This document shows, piece after piece, positions 6,315 through 15,463 of a stretch of 29,444 nucleotides of DNA. The DNA lies in assembly GCA_039184055.1 (NCBI GenBank), contig JBCDBH010000026.1, positions 1 to 29,444 on the forward strand. Direction: 5' to 3'. Position 1 is the first letter of the stretch. Every line of letters begins with the position of its first letter. Source of the stretch: JBCDBH01 sp039184055 (GTDB lineage: Bacteria > Acidobacteriota > Thermoanaerobaculia > Multivoradales > J023). A program made the position numbers and the translations under genes. A model generated the notes under the pieces. It was not told the origin of the DNA and did no database searches. It saw only the letters and a list, made by a program, of their open reading frames with translations.

Positions 6315-8465
6315 ATGGACGGCCTTTTGATCGCCGGTGTTCTCACCATCGTCGTCATCGTGCTCATCGCGATCGGCGTCGTGGTCGGATATGCCGCTTT
6401 TTATCGCAAGGTTCCGCAGGGTAAGGCCCTGATCATCAACAAGCAGAAGAGGGTCGACGTCACCTTCACCGGTGGCGTGGTCATTCCGATCCTGCACAAG
6501 GCCGAGGTGATGGACATCTCGGTCAAGACGATCGAGATCGACCGGCGTGGCACCGACGGCCTGATCTGTCGCGACAACATTCGCGCCGACATCAAGGTCA
6601 CGTTCTTCGTCAAGGTGAACGGCACCCAGGAAGACGTCAAGAAGGTGGCGCAGGCGATCGGCTGTGACCGCGCCTCGGATCAGATGACCCTCGACGAGCT
6701 CTTCAACGCGAAGTTCTCCGAAGCGCTCAAGACGGTCGGTAAGCGGCTCGATTTCGTCGATCTCTACACCAAGCGAGACGATTTCCGCGATTGGATCATC
6801 GAGGTCATCGGCACCGATCTGAACGGCTACTCGCTCGAGGACGCGGCGATCGACTATCTCGAGCAGACCCCGCTCGACCAGCTCGATCCCAAGAACATCC
6901 TCGACGCTCAGGGTATCCGCAAGATCACCGAGCTGACCGCGGTCGAAGCGATCTCGACCAACGAGTACAAGCGCAACGAGGAAAAGCGGATCAAAGCGGC
7001 CGACGTCGAGGCGCGTGAGGCGATCCTCGAGCTCGAGCGGCGACAGGCCGAGGCCGAGGCGAAACAGCAAAACGAGATCGAGAGCGTCCGGGCGCGTGAG
7101 CTCGCCGAGACGCACAAGATTCAGCAGGAAGAGCGTCTCAAGGCCGAGTCGGCCCGTCTCAAAACAGACGAAGACATCGCGATTCAGGAAGAGAACCTCA
7201 AGCGTCAGGTCGACGTCGCGGCGAAGAATCGCGAACGGGTCGTGGCGGTGGAAACCGAGCGGGTCGAGAAAGATCGCATGCTCGAACAGATCGCCCGCGA
7301 ACGCGAAACCGAGCTCCAAGCCATCGCCAAGGAAAAAGAGGTCGAGGTCGAAAAGCGCGAAATCGCCAACGTGATCCGCGAACGGATCGCGGTCGAGAAG
7401 ACGGTCGCCGAGCAGGAAGAGTCGATCAAGCGTCTGCGTATGGTCGAGGAAGCCAGCCGGGTCAAGGAAGCGAGCATCATCACCGCCGAGGCCGAGGCCG
7501 AAGAAAAGCTGGTGAAAGACATCAAGGCGGCCGAGGCGGCGGAAAAAGCAGCTGTGTTCACCGCCAAGGAACGCATCACCCTCGCCAACGCCGATCTCGA
7601 AGCGGCCGACATCACCGCCAAAGCCAAGATCCGTCTCGCTGAAGGTACCAAGGCCGAAGCCGCGGCTCCGGGTTTGGCCGAAGCACAGGTCAAGGAAGCC
7701 GACGCCGCCGCCGAGGAAAAACAAGGCATGGCGCGTGCGCGGGTCAAAGTCGAAGACGCCAGCGCGGCGGAGAAACAAGGCCTCGCCGAAGCCACCGTGC
7801 TACGCGAAAAGGGCTTCGCCGAAGCCGAGGCGCTCGAAAAGCACGGCCTCGCCGAAGCCGAGGCGCTCGAAAAGCGCGGGCTCGCCGAAGCCGAGGCGCT
7901 CGAAAAGCGTGGGCTCGCCGAGGCGCTGGCGCTCGAGAAGAAGCTGCTCAGCGAAGCCAGCGGTCTCACCGAGAAGGCCAAAGCGATGGCGGCGCTCGAC
8001 GAAGCCAGTCGCGAGCACGAGGAATACCGTCTGCGTCTCGAGATGGACAAAGAGGTCGAGCTGGCGCGGATCGACAACCAGCGCCAGATCGCCGAAGCCC
8101 AGGCGGGTATGTTGTCGGCCGGTCTGGAAAGCGCCAACGTCAACATCGTCGGTGGCGAGAGCGTGTTCTTCGATCGTCTGATGAGCGCCATCACCACCGG
8201 CAAGCAGGTCGACGCGGTGGCCGACAGCGAGACGATGAGCGCGCTGCTCCGTCATTACACCGACGGCGACGGCAATCTAGTGGCCGATCTCAAGGGCGTG
8301 CTCGGTGGCGCCACCGAGGTGCGGGATCTCACCGTCACCGCGCTGCTCGCCAAGCTGATGTCGACCGTCGACGGCAAGGACCGTGGCAAGGTCGAGCGGC
8401 TCTTGCGCACCGCCCAGGAGCTCGGTCTCGATCGTCTCGAGCTCGGTTCGGGCGGCGAACGCTAG
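6315..8465 (+). CDS. Flotillin / SPFH-domain protein (YqiK type)
   Basis: The protein has 716 residues. An N-terminal membrane anchor (about 4-27) is followed by an SPFH/band-7 domain (about 28-205), which includes KVPQGKALIINKQ and the DISVKTIEIDRRGTDG stretch. From about 210 to 610 it is one long Glu/Ala/Lys/Arg-rich coiled coil, the flotillin region, with 11-residue repeats at 479-544. A C-terminal domain of about 100 residues ends in LGSGGER. Flotillins oligomerise on the cytoplasmic side of the membrane and organise membrane microdomains. The ATG at 6315 has GGAG six bases upstream; an in-frame TTG at 6303 is less likely. It lies 21 bases after the YqiJ-like gene and 122 bases before the giant ATPase. 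It is probably a scaffold for that ATPase, by inference from context. Confidence 0.92.
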   Translation: MDGLLIAGVLTIVVIVLIAIGVVVGYAAFYRKVPQGKALIINKQKRVDVTFTGGVVIPILHKAEVMDISVKTIEIDRRGTDGLICRDNIRADIKVTFFVKVNGTQEDVKKVAQAIGCDRASDQMTLDELFNAKFSEALKTVGKRLDFVDLYTKRDDFRDWIIEVIGTDLNGYSLEDAAIDYLEQTPLDQLDPKNILDAQGIRKITELTAVEAISTNEYKRNEEKRIKAADVEAREAILELERRQAEAEAKQQNEIESVRARELAETHKIQQEERLKAESARLKTDEDIAIQEENLKRQVDVAAKNRERVVAVETERVEKDRMLEQIARERETELQAIAKEKEVEVEKREIANVIRERIAVEKTVAEQEESIKRLRMVEEASRVKEASIITAEAEAEEKLVKDIKAAEAAEKAAVFTAKERITLANADLEAADITAKAKIRLAEGTKAEAAAPGLAEAQVKEADAAAEEKQGMARARVKVEDASAAEKQGLAEATVLREKGFAEAEALEKHGLAEAEALEKRGLAEAEALEKRGLAEALALEKKLLSEASGLTEKAKAMAALDEASREHEEYRLRLEMDKEVELARIDNQRQIAEAQAGMLSAGLESANVNIVGGESVFFDRLMSAITTGKQVDAVADSETMSALLRHYTDGDGNLVADLKGVLGGATEVRDLTVTALLAKLMSTVDGKDRGKVERLLRTAQELGLDRLELGSGGER
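7749..7946 (+). repeat. 33-base tandem repeats within the flotillin gene
   Basis: Six 33-base units (7749, 7782, 7815, 7848, 7881 and 7914) encode 11-residue units of the type LAEAEALEKRG. The units at 7848 and 7881 differ at a single base; the outer units are more degenerate. An 11-residue period suits a right-handed or straight hendecad coiled coil. Confidence 0.85.
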
Positions 8466-8498
8466 CCCCGACCGACCGCGACCTTCGGATCGCCTCAC

Positions 8499-8523
8499 CC
8501 GGGGCCACCTCGCGTGGCCCCGG
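8499..8523 (+). promoter_or_regulatory. Perfect 10-bp hairpin between flotillin and ATPase genes
   Basis: CCGGGGCCAC (8499-8508) pairs perfectly with GTGGCCCCGG (8514-8523) around CTCGC. No T run follows, so it is not a standard intrinsic terminator. It could weaken read-through or protect the upstream mRNA end, changing the ratio of flotillin to ATPase. Confidence 0.5.
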
Positions 8524-8587
8524 TCGCCCCGCCCACGACGATCACCGAGACGAGCCCAGACGAGCAACCCGCTAGACGAGAGATGTG

Positions 8588-11500
8588 ATGAGCACGGACG
8601 CCCCACGCCAGGACGACATCGAACGCGGTACGTACGAGATTCTGCGCGACCGGCTACGCGGTCATGCCCAGACCCTCTTCGAACGCGCCGAGGCCCTCAA
8701 CCAACAGCGACTCGAGATCTTCGGTGGCACCGAGCTGGCGGTAATCGGCAACGAGCGGATCCGCACCGAAAACAACTGTGTGCCCCGCGACATCGAACAG
8801 GTGGGCGGGGCGCTGCTCTTCGGCTACCAGGTCTTTCTCGGTCTGCGGAGCGAGACCAAGGTCGACGACGTGCTGTCCTTGCATCGTGTCGATCGTGACG
8901 GTGAACGGCTCAAATTCGAGCTGGTGAGCGCCGAGAATGCCGACAATCCGCTCGCCAACGCTGATTTTCAACGCGATTTTCGCGAGCTCTTCAAGTACTA
9001 CAAGGAAACCCGGCTGCTCCAGTTGCGCCGGGTCGGCCCGAAGCTCCTGGCGATCTTTCAGACCGGAGCGGGCATCGGTGACGTCAAGGTCTTTCGCTGG
9101 GCGCTCGCGCCCGACGGCACGGCGACCTACGTCGACAACCGTGGCGAGCGGGATCACATCTACCCGCCGCAATTCGATTTCGAGTGGACGAACACCAGCC
9201 GGGCCGACTTCGTGCTCGGTCGTCATCCGCATGTGAACGTGCTCGATACGGTCTTTGTCGAGACGGTGGGGGGCGATCTCACCGTCAAGGTCGAAGACAA
9301 CACCGAAGATGGCGAGGGCATTTATCGCGAGCTGGTCGACGAGGCCGATCAATCGCTCGACGATGCCAACATCGCCTACGCCGAGCTCGGCAATCTGATT
9401 TTGCTCCGGGTGCTGCCCTACAACGAGACCACGCATCGCTATTTGGTGTTCAACCGTCGCACCAAGACGGTGACCCGAATCGACAACATCGGTCTGTCGT
9501 GTCAGCAGCTCCCCGAGGATCACGGCATCATCTTTCCCGGTGGCTACTATTTGGCCAGCGGTGAAACCAAGAGCTTCGACACCGACACCACCGACATGGA
9601 ATTCAAACGGGTGGTGCGCTCGCCCAATGGCGAGGACGTGCTCTACGTCTTTCACGCTCGACGCGCCGGTCGCTCGATCCTCTTGCCATACAACATGATC
9701 CGCAAGGCGGTGCAAAACCCGATTCAATGCCACGGCTTTTCGATCTTCGCCGACGGCACCATGGTGGTCAGCCGCGCCTCGGAGGAAGCGACCCGGGTCC
9801 ACCCGATGCAGATCTGGCAGACCCCGTTCGTCAGCGACGAGCACGCCGCCCGCGCGCCCCAGGGCTCGAGCTTTCTCGAAAAAGTGGGCAACGCCGATCT
9901 GGTGCGAGGTGTTTCCGATGCCCTGACGCTGCATCGCATGGTGAGCGATCAAACGCCGAGCCAGGCGATCTACGAGGATCTGATCGCCGCCGCCGGTCGC
10001 ATGAACGACGCCTACTATTGGCTCGGCGAAGACGCTATCGGCGATCTCGCCACGCCGCTCGACGGCCTGCGCGAGGTGGCCGATCAGATCGTCGGCGAAT
10101 TCGCCAAGGTCCAAGAGCTACGCGGCACGACTCGCGCGGCGCTCGACGAAGCCGAAACCGAGCTGCGGCGGACGCTGGCGGACATCAGCCCGGAGTTCTG
10201 GGATCGCGTCGAGCCCTATGTCGAGGCGCTTGCCACCTTGCGTCGTCAACGCGGTCATCTGATCGGTCTGCACGAACTGCGCTACGCCGATCACGAGCGG
10301 ATCCGTGGTCTCGAAGCCGAGCTCGAGGAGGCGTTCGACCGGCTGTCGCAAGACACCGTGCGCTTTCTGCTCGGTGAGGACGCCCTGACGCCCTATCGCG
10401 CTCGGATCGAGGAACGCATCGAAGACGCCGAGGCGGTCGAAACGGTACGCGATCTCCAGCCGATCCGCGAGGCGCTCGACGAGACCGCGCAGGGGCTCGA
10501 GCTGCTCACCGAGGTGGTGGGCAATCTCAGCATTGACGACGCCACCGTGCGCACCCAGATTCTCGAATCGATCGCCGAGGTGCTCTCGGTGCTCAACCGG
10601 GCGCGCGCCGTCGCCGAGGCGCGCCGCAAAGAGCTGCGCTCACGCGAGGGCAAAGCCGAATTCGGCGCCGAGATCGGTCTCTTCGGACAAAGCGTCGCCG
10701 GTGCCATGGCGGTGGCCGACGATCCCGAGGCCTGTGACGATCAGCTCGCCAAGCTGATGCTCCAGCTCGAGGAGCTCGAGAGTCGGTTCAGCGATCTCGA
10801 CGACAGCTATCTCGAACAGCTGACCACCAAACGCGAAGAGGTCTACGAAGCCTTCGCGTCACGCAAACAGGCGCTGCTCGACGCGCGTCAACGACGCGCC
10901 GATCGCCTGATGAAGGCCGCCGGGCGGATACTCGAGGGCCTCGGCCGTCGCGCCGCCACCTTCGCCGACAACGACGAGCTCAACGCCTTTTTCGCCGGTG
11001 ACGCCATGGTGCACAAGCTACGCGCCACGGTGGACGAGCTCCGTGAGCTCGGCGATTCGGTACGCGCCGATGAGCTCGACTCGCGCTTGGCGAGCGCGCA
11101 AAAAGACGCCGCGCGCGCCATGCGGGATCGTCGCGACATCTTCGAAGAGGGTGGCGAGGTCATCAAGCTCGGTCGGCATCGCTTCAGCGTCAACACGCGA
11201 CCGCTCGAGCTCACCCTGGTGCCCCGAGGCGAGGGTGACGACCTGGCGATGACCTACCACCTCACTGGCACCGACTTTTACGAGACGGTCGACGACGACG
11301 ATTTCCAGGAGACCCGGCCGTTCTGGGATCAATTCGTGGTGTCGGAATCGCCCGCCGTCTACCGGGGTGAATACCTCGCCTACTCGGTGCTGCGGGCCGC
11401 CGAAGAGCGGCGTGACGGCGTGTCACGCGACATGTTGGCGCAGGCGTCGGTCGACGAAGATGGTTTCTTGCCGGTGGTGCGACGCTACGCCGCCGAACGC

Positions 11501-14272
11501 TACGACGAAGGCTACGAACGTGGTCTGCACGATCACGACGCGGCGGCGATCCTCGCCAAGCTCTTCACCCTCTATCAAACCGCCGGCAGCCTGCGTTTCG
11601 CGCCTCGTCCACGCGCCGCGGCGGTGCTCTTCTGGGCCTTCTACCAGGAGCCGGTCGACCGGGTGGTGTGGCAGCGGCGTGCCGAGAGTCTCGGTCGGCT
11701 GCGCGAAACCTTCGCCCACAGCGGCGAGATCGCCGCCTTCGCCGCCGAGCTGAGCGAAGCGATCATCGCCTTTTTCGCCGCGCACGAGCTGCCGCTCGAC
11801 GAAGCCGACGCCGATCTCGCCGGGCGCTATCTCTTCGAAGAGCTGAGCCGTTCGCCGGTGCGTTTTGTCAGCGCCAGCGAAGCCGAGACGCTACGCGATC
11901 GCTTTCGTCGTCATCTCGAGCGCAAAGACGCCTGGCGTGGCTTCGAAGAAGATCTCCGCGAGCTCGAAAACCAGCTCACCGAGCGCTGGCGTCTGGCGCA
12001 GGCGTGGCTCGACGCCTATCTCGAGCAGAGCGAGGACGACGACATCCAGGCGCTGGCTCCGGCCCGTGACGGCGCCATCGAGCTCTTGCTCACCGCCGGG
12101 GTCAACCAGCTCGAACGCGAAGTCTCGGCGGCGCTCGGTAGCGCCCAGGTGACCGGCTTGCTCGGTCAACACGGCCGCGTGCAAGAGCGCGCGATGCAGC
12201 TCCGGCTCGACGAATTCCTGGCGCGGCTGTCGACCTTCGGTCAGCGTCGCGTGCCGGCGTATCGCGATTTCCAACAGCGTCGTCACCAGCTTTTGGTGGA
12301 CGAACGCGATCGTCTCCGGCTGAGCGAATTCGAGCCGCGGGTGATGAGCGCCTTCGTGCGCAATCGCCTGATCAACGAGGTGTATCTGCCGCTGATCGGC
12401 GACAACCTGGCGAAACAGCTCGGTGCGCTCGGCGACGGCAAACGCACCGATCAGATGGGTCTCCTGCTGCTGATCTCGCCACCGGGCTACGGCAAAACGA
12501 CCCTGATGGAGTACGTCGCCAACCGTCTCGGCTTGATCTTCGTCAAGGTCAACGGCCCGGCGCTCGGTCATAGCGTGCATTCGCTCGATCCCACCGAGGC
12601 GCCCAACCTGACCGCGCGTCAGGAGGTGAACAAGATCAACTTCGCGCTCGAAATGGGCAACAACGTGCTGCTCTATCTCGACGATATCCAGCACACTCAT
12701 CCCGAGCTGCTGCAGAAGTTCATCTCGCTTTGTGATGCCCAGCGACGGATCGAAGGCGTGTGGAACGATCGTACGCGGACCTACGACCTGCGGGGCAAGC
12801 GCTTCGCGGTCTGTATGGCGGGCAACCCGTATACCGAGTCGGGTGAGACCTTCCGCATCCCCGACATGCTCGCCAACCGTGCCGACACCTACAATCTCGG
12901 TGACATTCTCGAAGGTAAAGACGACGTCTTCGCGCTCAGCTATCTCGAGAATTCACTGACCTCGAACGCCACCCTGGCGCCGCTCGCCACCCGTGGCGCG
13001 GAGGATCTCTTTCTCCTGGTGCGGATGGCGAGCGGTGAGGAAATTCCGGCCGACCGGCTCGCGCACGACTACTCACGAGTCGAGCTCGACGAAATGCTGG
13101 CGGTGTTGCGCAAGCTGACCCGGGTGCAGGAGGTGCTCTTGGCGGTCAACCAGAGCTATATCGCCAGCGCCGCGCAGGACGACGCCTATCGCACCGAGCC
13201 ACCGTTCCAGCTCCAGGGCAGCTATCGCAACATGAACAAGCTGGCCGAGAAGATCGTGCCGGTGATGAACGATGAAGAGCTCGAAGCGCTGATCGACGAT
13301 CACTATCTCGGCGAGGCGCAGACGCTCACCACCGGCGCCGAGCAGAATCTGCTCAAGCTCAAAGAGCTACGTGGCGTGCTCGCGGGTGAGGATCGCGAAC
13401 GTTGGGAAGCGATCAAACAAGGCTACGTCCGTCAACGCGCCATGGGTGGCAGTGAGGACGATCCGACGGTGCGCGTGGTCAGCACGCTCGGCTTGCTCGG
13501 TGATCGTCTCCACGACATCGGTCGCGCGGTGACCCGAGCAACGGCAAGCGAATCGGGCGGCGACAACGCCGACGCGGCGCTCGCCACGCGGCTCCACGAC
13601 GCGCTCGGGGGCTTGCGTGAAGGTCTCGGTGATGAGCTCGGGGAGAGCCTCGGACAGCACCTTGGCCAGCATCTCGGAAGCACGCTGACCCCGGTGCTCG
13701 AACGTCTCTCGGCCGCCGCCGACACCGACGACGCCGGCCAAGAAGCCAGTGACACCACCGCGCAACTGGTGGCGAGCATCGAACGCTCGGCGCTCGACCT
13801 CGGGCAACGCTTCGAGCAGGTGCTCGAAAGACTCGCCGAAGCGGCTGTCGCGCCCGCTGAACCGACACCTACCGAACCGGTATCTACCGAACCGAACATC
13901 GTCATGCCTCCGCCGCTGCCGCCACCGCTTCCTGTGGACAGCAAACCGAGCGTGGATCTCACTCCCTACCTCGACCGGCTCGCGCAAACCATGCAGGCGG
14001 TGGCCGACGCGCCCCGTGGCACCGAAGTGGTGCAAACGCTCGGCCCCGGGGTTCGCAACCTGCTCGGACGGCTGGGTGAAAACGTCGGTGACACCCTCCT
14101 GCCCCTGGTCCGCGAGCTCGGTCGACGGATGAAAGCGACCGGGCTCGACGATCGCGCCCTGGTCGACTTGCTCGACCGGAGCCTGCGTCAGCTCGACGAG
14201 CTCCACGAGCTGGTCGACGCGCTCGAGAAGATCGACACCTCGGCCCTGCGCGACGCGTCGTCGAGCCAGTAG
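8588..14272 (+). CDS. Giant coiled-coil AAA ATPase, 'DNA repair ATPase' (DUF3686-like)
   Basis: The protein has 1,894 residues. The N-terminal ~430 residues are beta-rich, with repeated strands suggesting a propeller-like domain. Residues about 490-870 are charged coiled coil. After a further mixed region, a P-loop ATPase domain begins near 1285: Walker A PGYGKTT (1299-1305, Lys1303), Walker B LLYLDD (Asp1365/Asp1366), a sensor-type Asn in AGNPY (Asn1413) and a candidate arginine finger in LANRADTY (Arg1431). A conserved-looking GSYRNMNKLAEK follows near 1544. The C-terminus (about 1590-1894) is amphipathic helix and coiled coil broken by a Thr/Glu/Pro linker and PPPLPPPLP near 1773. There is no membrane segment. 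Order and motifs fit the large ATPases annotated as DUF3686/DNA repair ATPase; the DNA-repair label rests on similarity to coiled-coil ATPases and is not proven. ATG 8588 is preferred over GTG 8585; the ribosome site is weak. Context suggests it works with the flotillin. Confidence 0.8.
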   Translation: MSTDAPRQDDIERGTYEILRDRLRGHAQTLFERAEALNQQRLEIFGGTELAVIGNERIRTENNCVPRDIEQVGGALLFGYQVFLGLRSETKVDDVLSLHRVDRDGERLKFELVSAENADNPLANADFQRDFRELFKYYKETRLLQLRRVGPKLLAIFQTGAGIGDVKVFRWALAPDGTATYVDNRGERDHIYPPQFDFEWTNTSRADFVLGRHPHVNVLDTVFVETVGGDLTVKVEDNTEDGEGIYRELVDEADQSLDDANIAYAELGNLILLRVLPYNETTHRYLVFNRRTKTVTRIDNIGLSCQQLPEDHGIIFPGGYYLASGETKSFDTDTTDMEFKRVVRSPNGEDVLYVFHARRAGRSILLPYNMIRKAVQNPIQCHGFSIFADGTMVVSRASEEATRVHPMQIWQTPFVSDEHAARAPQGSSFLEKVGNADLVRGVSDALTLHRMVSDQTPSQAIYEDLIAAAGRMNDAYYWLGEDAIGDLATPLDGLREVADQIVGEFAKVQELRGTTRAALDEAETELRRTLADISPEFWDRVEPYVEALATLRRQRGHLIGLHELRYADHERIRGLEAELEEAFDRLSQDTVRFLLGEDALTPYRARIEERIEDAEAVETVRDLQPIREALDETAQGLELLTEVVGNLSIDDATVRTQILESIAEVLSVLNRARAVAEARRKELRSREGKAEFGAEIGLFGQSVAGAMAVADDPEACDDQLAKLMLQLEELESRFSDLDDSYLEQLTTKREEVYEAFASRKQALLDARQRRADRLMKAAGRILEGLGRRAATFADNDELNAFFAGDAMVHKLRATVDELRELGDSVRADELDSRLASAQKDAARAMRDRRDIFEEGGEVIKLGRHRFSVNTRPLELTLVPRGEGDDLAMTYHLTGTDFYETVDDDDFQETRPFWDQFVVSESPAVYRGEYLAYSVLRAAEERRDGVSRDMLAQASVDEDGFLPVVRRYAAERYDEGYERGLHDHDAAAILAKLFTLYQTAGSLRFAPRPRAAAVLFWAFYQEPVDRVVWQRRAESLGRLRETFAHSGEIAAFAAELSEAIIAFFAAHELPLDEADADLAGRYLFEELSRSPVRFVSASEAETLRDRFRRHLERKDAWRGFEEDLRELENQLTERWRLAQAWLDAYLEQSEDDDIQALAPARDGAIELLLTAGVNQLEREVSAALGSAQVTGLLGQHGRVQERAMQLRLDEFLARLSTFGQRRVPAYRDFQQRRHQLLVDERDRLRLSEFEPRVMSAFVRNRLINEVYLPLIGDNLAKQLGALGDGKRTDQMGLLLLISPPGYGKTTLMEYVANRLGLIFVKVNGPALGHSVHSLDPTEAPNLTARQEVNKINFALEMGNNVLLYLDDIQHTHPELLQKFISLCDAQRRIEGVWNDRTRTYDLRGKRFAVCMAGNPYTESGETFRIPDMLANRADTYNLGDILEGKDDVFALSYLENSLTSNATLAPLATRGAEDLFLLVRMASGEEIPADRLAHDYSRVELDEMLAVLRKLTRVQEVLLAVNQSYIASAAQDDAYRTEPPFQLQGSYRNMNKLAEKIVPVMNDEELEALIDDHYLGEAQTLTTGAEQNLLKLKELRGVLAGEDRERWEAIKQGYVRQRAMGGSEDDPTVRVVSTLGLLGDRLHDIGRAVTRATASESGGDNADAALATRLHDALGGLREGLGDELGESLGQHLGQHLGSTLTPVLERLSAAADTDDAGQEASDTTAQLVASIERSALDLGQRFEQVLERLAEAAVAPAEPTPTEPVSTEPNIVMPPPLPPPLPVDSKPSVDLTPYLDRLAQTMQAVADAPRGTEVVQTLGPGVRNLLGRLGENVGDTLLPLVRELGRRMKATGLDDRALVDLLDRSLRQLDELHELVDALEKIDTSALRDASSSQ

Positions 14273-14352
14273 TCAAACAAGCACCTCGCCGCCCCCCTCG
14301 CCGCTGTGCACAAATTGTTGGTGGTAGTCTGAGAGTACGTGTGGATCTCGAG

Positions 14353-14384
14353 CCTGAAGCGACATCGGATCGCTCGGACTCAGG
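14353..14384 (+). promoter_or_regulatory. Bulged hairpin in the 5' leader of the IPTL-CTERM gene
   Basis: CCTGA/TCAGG (14353-14357 with 14380-14384) encloses AGCGA/TCGCT (14358-14362 with 14370-14374), with CGGAC bulged on the 3' side. It lies 30 bases before the start codon. The gap 14273-14414 shows no clear intrinsic terminator for the ATPase gene and no consensus promoter I would defend. Confidence 0.3.
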
Positions 14385-14414
14385 GCCTTTCAGATTCTTG
14401 AGGAGATTGCTGCC

Positions 14415-15380
14415 ATGAAACGTCTCGCGCTCGTCTCGAGCCTTCTACTGTGTGTGCTAGCCGCCGGACCGGCGCTTGGCCAGGAACGAATTCTCGCCGT
14501 GACCGGTGGTGCCGCAAATGGCGCCACCGATGCTGGCGCGGTCGGTGAAATCGATCCGATGAGCGGCGCCTTTACCGCGCTCAACGTTCCGGTGCCGGGC
14601 TCGGGTCTCACCGGTCTCGCTTCGACCACCGACGGCCGGCTCTTCGCGGTCACCAACGGCGCCCAGAGCTCGGAACCCCCTGTGCTGATCGAGCTCGATC
14701 CGACGACCGGCGCGTTGATTCAAACCGTGGGTCAGATTCTCGATCCCACCGGCGCGCCGGTGTACCTGCAGGATCTGGCGCTCCAGCCGGGCACCAACAC
14801 CCTCTATGGCGCGGTCGCCTTTGTCGGTGGCGACACCGAGGGCGGCCAGGGCAACGGCAACGGCGGTGTGACCGAGGGCGGTGACGGCCAGAACGCTCTG
14901 GTGACCATCGATCTCGGCACCGCTGAGATCACCGAGATCGGACTTCCGGATTTCGGCGGTATCGAAGGTGGTTACGTCGCGATCGCTTTTACGCCCGACG
15001 GCACGCTGTGGGGCAAAGACACCAACGAAAGCAATCTCTTCACCCTCGACCCGTCCGACGCCTCCGTGCTCACCACCCAGACGATCACCGCCCTCGGTGG
15101 CGGCCTCGGTGGACTCGGCTTGGGTAGCGGTAGTGACGGCCGGCTTTATCTCTCGGAATGCTGCGACAACACCACCGGTAACGACATCTACACTCTCGAC
15201 ACCAACACCCTCGAGGCCACCCTGCTCGGCCCAGCGGGTGCGGACCGTCGAGTGCACGATTTCATCATCGCCGGAGCGCCGGTGTCGATCCTCGACATCC
15301 CGACGCTCGGTGAGTGGGGTCTGCTCGCCCTGCTCGTGCTGCTGGCAGGCGCCGGTATCGTTTTCGTGCGTCGTCGCTGA
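14415..15380 (+). CDS. Secreted protein with IPTL-CTERM sorting tail
   Basis: The protein has 321 residues. An N-terminal signal peptide (MKR, then a hydrophobic core to ALG, cleavage near residue 23) precedes a beta-rich domain. This domain has repeated LDPTTGAL, TIDLGTAEITEIG and TLDPSDASVLT strands of the kind seen in NHL/DUF4394-like propellers. The C-terminus has IPTLGEWG, a hydrophobic helix (LLALLVLLAGAGIVFV) and RRR. That is the IPTL-CTERM arrangement, a motif, membrane helix and basic cluster used for exosortase/archaeosortase-like sorting to the envelope. The canonical form has Ser where this one has Gly at the fifth motif position. GGAG lies about nine bases before the ATG. The protein is predicted to be exported and processed at its C-terminus; its ligand is unknown. 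No sortase-like gene is in the window. Confidence 0.85.
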   Translation: MKRLALVSSLLLCVLAAGPALGQERILAVTGGAANGATDAGAVGEIDPMSGAFTALNVPVPGSGLTGLASTTDGRLFAVTNGAQSSEPPVLIELDPTTGALIQTVGQILDPTGAPVYLQDLALQPGTNTLYGAVAFVGGDTEGGQGNGNGGVTEGGDGQNALVTIDLGTAEITEIGLPDFGGIEGGYVAIAFTPDGTLWGKDTNESNLFTLDPSDASVLTTQTITALGGGLGGLGLGSGSDGRLYLSECCDNTTGNDIYTLDTNTLEATLLGPAGADRRVHDFIIAGAPVSILDIPTLGEWGLLALLVLLAGAGIVFVRRR

Positions 15381-15413
15381 GTCGACGACCGGGCCTTCAC
15401 GGCTCGACGAAGC

Positions 15414-15443
15414 AAAAAAGCCACCGCAAGCGGTGGCTTTTTT
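15414..15443. terminator. Bidirectional intrinsic terminator
   Basis: AAAAAA, then GCCACCGC, loop AA, GCGGTGGC, then TTTTTT: a perfect GC stem flanked by six A and six T, so it works in both directions. It lies between the convergent stop codons at 15380 and 15464 and closes both the IPTL-CTERM gene and the nine-gene minus-strand operon. Confidence 0.92.
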
Positions 15444-15463
15444 CGTTGCGCGGAAGGTTCGAA

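Noticed and set aside
6309..7778. 489-codon minus-strand frame across the flotillin gene
   Set aside because: It is the mirror of the Glu/Ala/Lys coiled coil (Leu/Phe/Gly/Asp-rich), with no start signal.
7749..7946. Regular 33-base repeats considered as a CRISPR array
   Set aside because: The units are contiguous with no spacers and encode an in-frame 11-residue coiled-coil repeat.
8654..10114. 486-codon minus-strand frame across the ATPase N-terminus
   Set aside because: It is antisense to a long continuous ATPase frame; no motif or ribosome site.
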